From assembly GCA_029247315.1 (NCBI GenBank), contig JAQWLM010000071.1:14122-78121 (forward strand): DNA of 64,000 nucleotides, read 5' to 3'. The DNA is from AAA164-E04 sp014239995 (GTDB lineage Bacteria > Verrucomicrobiota > Verrucomicrobiia > Limisphaerales > AAA164-E04). This document shows positions 63,105 through 64,000 of this stretch, piece by piece; within the stretch, counting starts at the first letter, position 1, and each line of letters opens with the position of its first letter. The notes below the pieces were generated by a model. It was not told the DNA's origin, made no database searches, and worked only from the letters and a program-made list of their open reading frames with translations. A program made the position numbers and the translations under genes.

Positions 63105-63157
63105 GGCGATTCTTGCAATGCGTCCTGCTCGTTCTGGGGATCACTCCAAGACTTTTT

Positions 63158-63194
63158 CCACCGTCACGTTGATCGAATGAGCGGTGGCTTTTTT
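63158..63194 (+). terminator. Rho-independent terminator after the P450-DUF1080 pair
   Basis: CCACCG (63158-63163) pairs with CGGTGG (63182-63187), and TCA/TGA extends the stem inward with one bulged G. A C and six T residues follow. It is 53 bases past the DUF1080 stop. Confidence 0.65.
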
Positions 63195-63217
63195 ATGGTG
63201 TCAGTGCTCCCCTGAAC

Positions 63218-63637
63218 CTAGATGTAATACATCGCCCGTGTTTGATTGTCCTCTTCCAGCAATTGCTGAAAATGGATGGAGGAAGCTTCCTGGTCCAGGG
63301 TCGCTTGCAACTGAAGCCACGCCTTCTTGAGGGTCTCTGGGCAATCACTGGTGCCCAAGGCGGCGGGTTCGAATACGGCGCCATGGATGCATCGGAGAAC
63401 CTCGGCAAGTGTGATTTGCTCGGGTGCTTTGTCCAGAAGATAGCCACCTTCCTTGCCACGCATGCTCTTGACAATTTTCTGTGACTTGAGTTCGATCAGA
63501 ATCTGGACGAGATAGTTCTGTGGGATATGCTGTTCCCTTGCAAGCTCCTCGACTTTTGTGGCCTTGCCAGACTGGTAATGCCGCGCCAATCCAAGTATGG
63601 CACGTGCGGCATAATCACTTTTGACGGACAACTTCAA
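63218..63637 (-). CDS. Rrf2-family transcriptional regulator
   Basis: A 139-residue regulator with the Rrf2 winged helix: LSVKSDYAARAILGLARHYQ at the N-terminus, VEELAREQHIPQNYLVQILI as the DNA-reading helices, and MRGKEGGYLLDKAPEQITL as the wing. Two Cys are present (EVLRCIHGAV and GTSDCPETL). IscR and NsrR have three Cys that hold an Fe-S cluster, so this protein probably does not bind a standard cluster. CymR-like regulators of sulfur metabolism also lack the full set. The neighbour on its upstream side, also on the minus strand, is cut by the window edge, so its target is not visible. Confidence 0.92.
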   Translation of the reverse strand: MKLSVKSDYAARAILGLARHYQSGKATKVEELAREQHIPQNYLVQILIELKSQKIVKSMRGKEGGYLLDKAPEQITLAEVLRCIHGAVFEPAALGTSDCPETLKKAWLQLQATLDQEASSIHFQQLLEEDNQTRAMYYI

Positions 63638-63677
63638 CGATCTTCTTTTGCCCTATTCGGGTCGCCAGGGCAAACTT

Positions 63678-64000
63678 TCAATCTTCCTTCACTTGAACAA
63701 GCACGAGTGGATCGTAAGGTGAAGAGGTTGTTCGGGGATGTGACACATCTGAAGAAGAGTCTAGGGCTTGCCATGTGGGTCGGTGCATCAGGAAGGATCC
63801 ATGATCGTATTTGGACCTGTATTGGGCGTGATAAGTGCCGTTTGTAACACCACCATCGTAGGCGTAGATGCCTCCAGCCAACCTGCCAAGATCCTGTTGT
63901 CCCTTGAATACATGTCCCTCAGGAGTCATTTCGGTTTTTACAGTGACGTCCTGCGTGAAACTCAGCACCTTGGCGTATCTGGCGTGATAGCGTGTTTGAA
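63678..64000 (-). CDS. C-terminal end of an unrecognised protein (cut by window edge)
   Basis: The minus-strand frame stays open from the stop at 63678 to the right edge of the window, so the true start lies outside; the GTG at 63968 is internal. The visible 107 residues include RYHARYAKVLSFTQDVTVK, GRLAGGIYAYDGGVTNGTYH and AQYRSKYDHGSFLMHRPTW. I do not recognise a family. Tyr- and Gly-rich strands suggest a secreted beta protein. The stop is 41 bases upstream of the Rrf2 start, so the two could share a transcript. Confidence 0.6.
   Translation of the reverse strand, partial: QTRYHARYAKVLSFTQDVTVKTEMTPEGHVFKGQQDLGRLAGGIYAYDGGVTNGTYHAQYRSKYDHGSFLMHRPTWQALDSSSDVSHPRTTSSPYDPLVLVQVKED

Noticed and set aside
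1..64000. tRNA genes, CRISPR arrays, insertion sequences and prophage
   Set aside because: I looked in all gaps for T-arm signatures, regular repeats, transposase or integrase motifs and found none; a tRNAscan or repeat finder could still reveal something missed by eye.

Overview
The window looks like a chromosome segment of a Verrucomicrobiota bacterium, or a close PVC-group relative. The evidence is the mix of gene families: two loci pairing a DUF1549/DUF1553 planctomycete-type cytochrome protein with a DUF1501 protein, a very long PVC-type heme-binding protein with HEAT repeats, two DUF1080 proteins, a CotH/lamin-tail surface protein, a PEP-CTERM protein and a sulfatase. Ordinary housekeeping genes lie between them. 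There is no sign of phage, plasmid, insertion sequence or CRISPR.

Layout. 1-950: end of a sulfatase gene and a small DUF4864-type membrane protein. 1018-8388 (minus): mutS, then a sugar-phosphate cyclase of the EboD type with a phosphodiesterase of the type that accompanies it, then ligA. 8421-10618 (minus): a terminator, a PEP-CTERM protein and an unknown secreted protein. 10691-13745 (plus): a molybdate-type ABC transporter whose binding protein carries two binding domains in tandem. 13764-14633 (minus): fructosamine kinase family protein. 14634-15307: a gene-free stretch with a well-nested candidate RNA structure and the rpsA leader. 15308-18402 (plus): rpsA and tyrS. 18429-26117 (minus): a four-gene cytochrome/DUF1501/SGNH/PVC-heme operon, probably for catabolism of a sulfated or otherwise complex polysaccharide. 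26240-30964 (plus): DUF1080 protein, DUF255 thioredoxin-like protein, xseA.

31346-33935 (plus): two paralogous membrane proteins of unknown function, separated by a perfect 22-bp hairpin. 33997-36152: ilvB preceded by what reads as a classical branched-chain amino-acid attenuator (leader peptide, alternative pairings, terminator). 36215-38097: a 3'-5' exonuclease translationally coupled to a HEAT-repeat membrane protein. 38105-41218: HD-domain protein (minus), amidohydrolase fused to a CBM9-like domain (plus). 41258-43778: SRP RNA and tex. 44170-46513 (minus): xseB and dxs. 46584-51578 (plus): a second cytochrome/DUF1501 pair, whose cytochrome protein contains an F-type-lectin/discoidin-like insert. 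51688-55341 (minus): CotH surface protein. 55697-64000: esterase, fdhD, menG, moeA, an unknown secreted protein, a small zinc-ribbon-like protein, cytochrome P450 with a DUF1080 protein, an Rrf2 regulator and a truncated gene.

Taken together, modABC, moeA and fdhD point to molybdenum uptake and use, including a formate dehydrogenase encoded elsewhere. menG and dxs point to menaquinone and isoprenoid synthesis by the DXP route. The secreted cytochrome/DUF1501/DUF1080/SGNH/sulfatase genes fit a polysaccharide-degrading lifestyle. The points most worth a second look are the ilvB attenuator, the nested RNA structure near 14773-14908, the orphan eboD-type pair, the double ModA protein and the lectin-like insert at 46584-50084. 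All calls come from reading the sequence; no database search was run.
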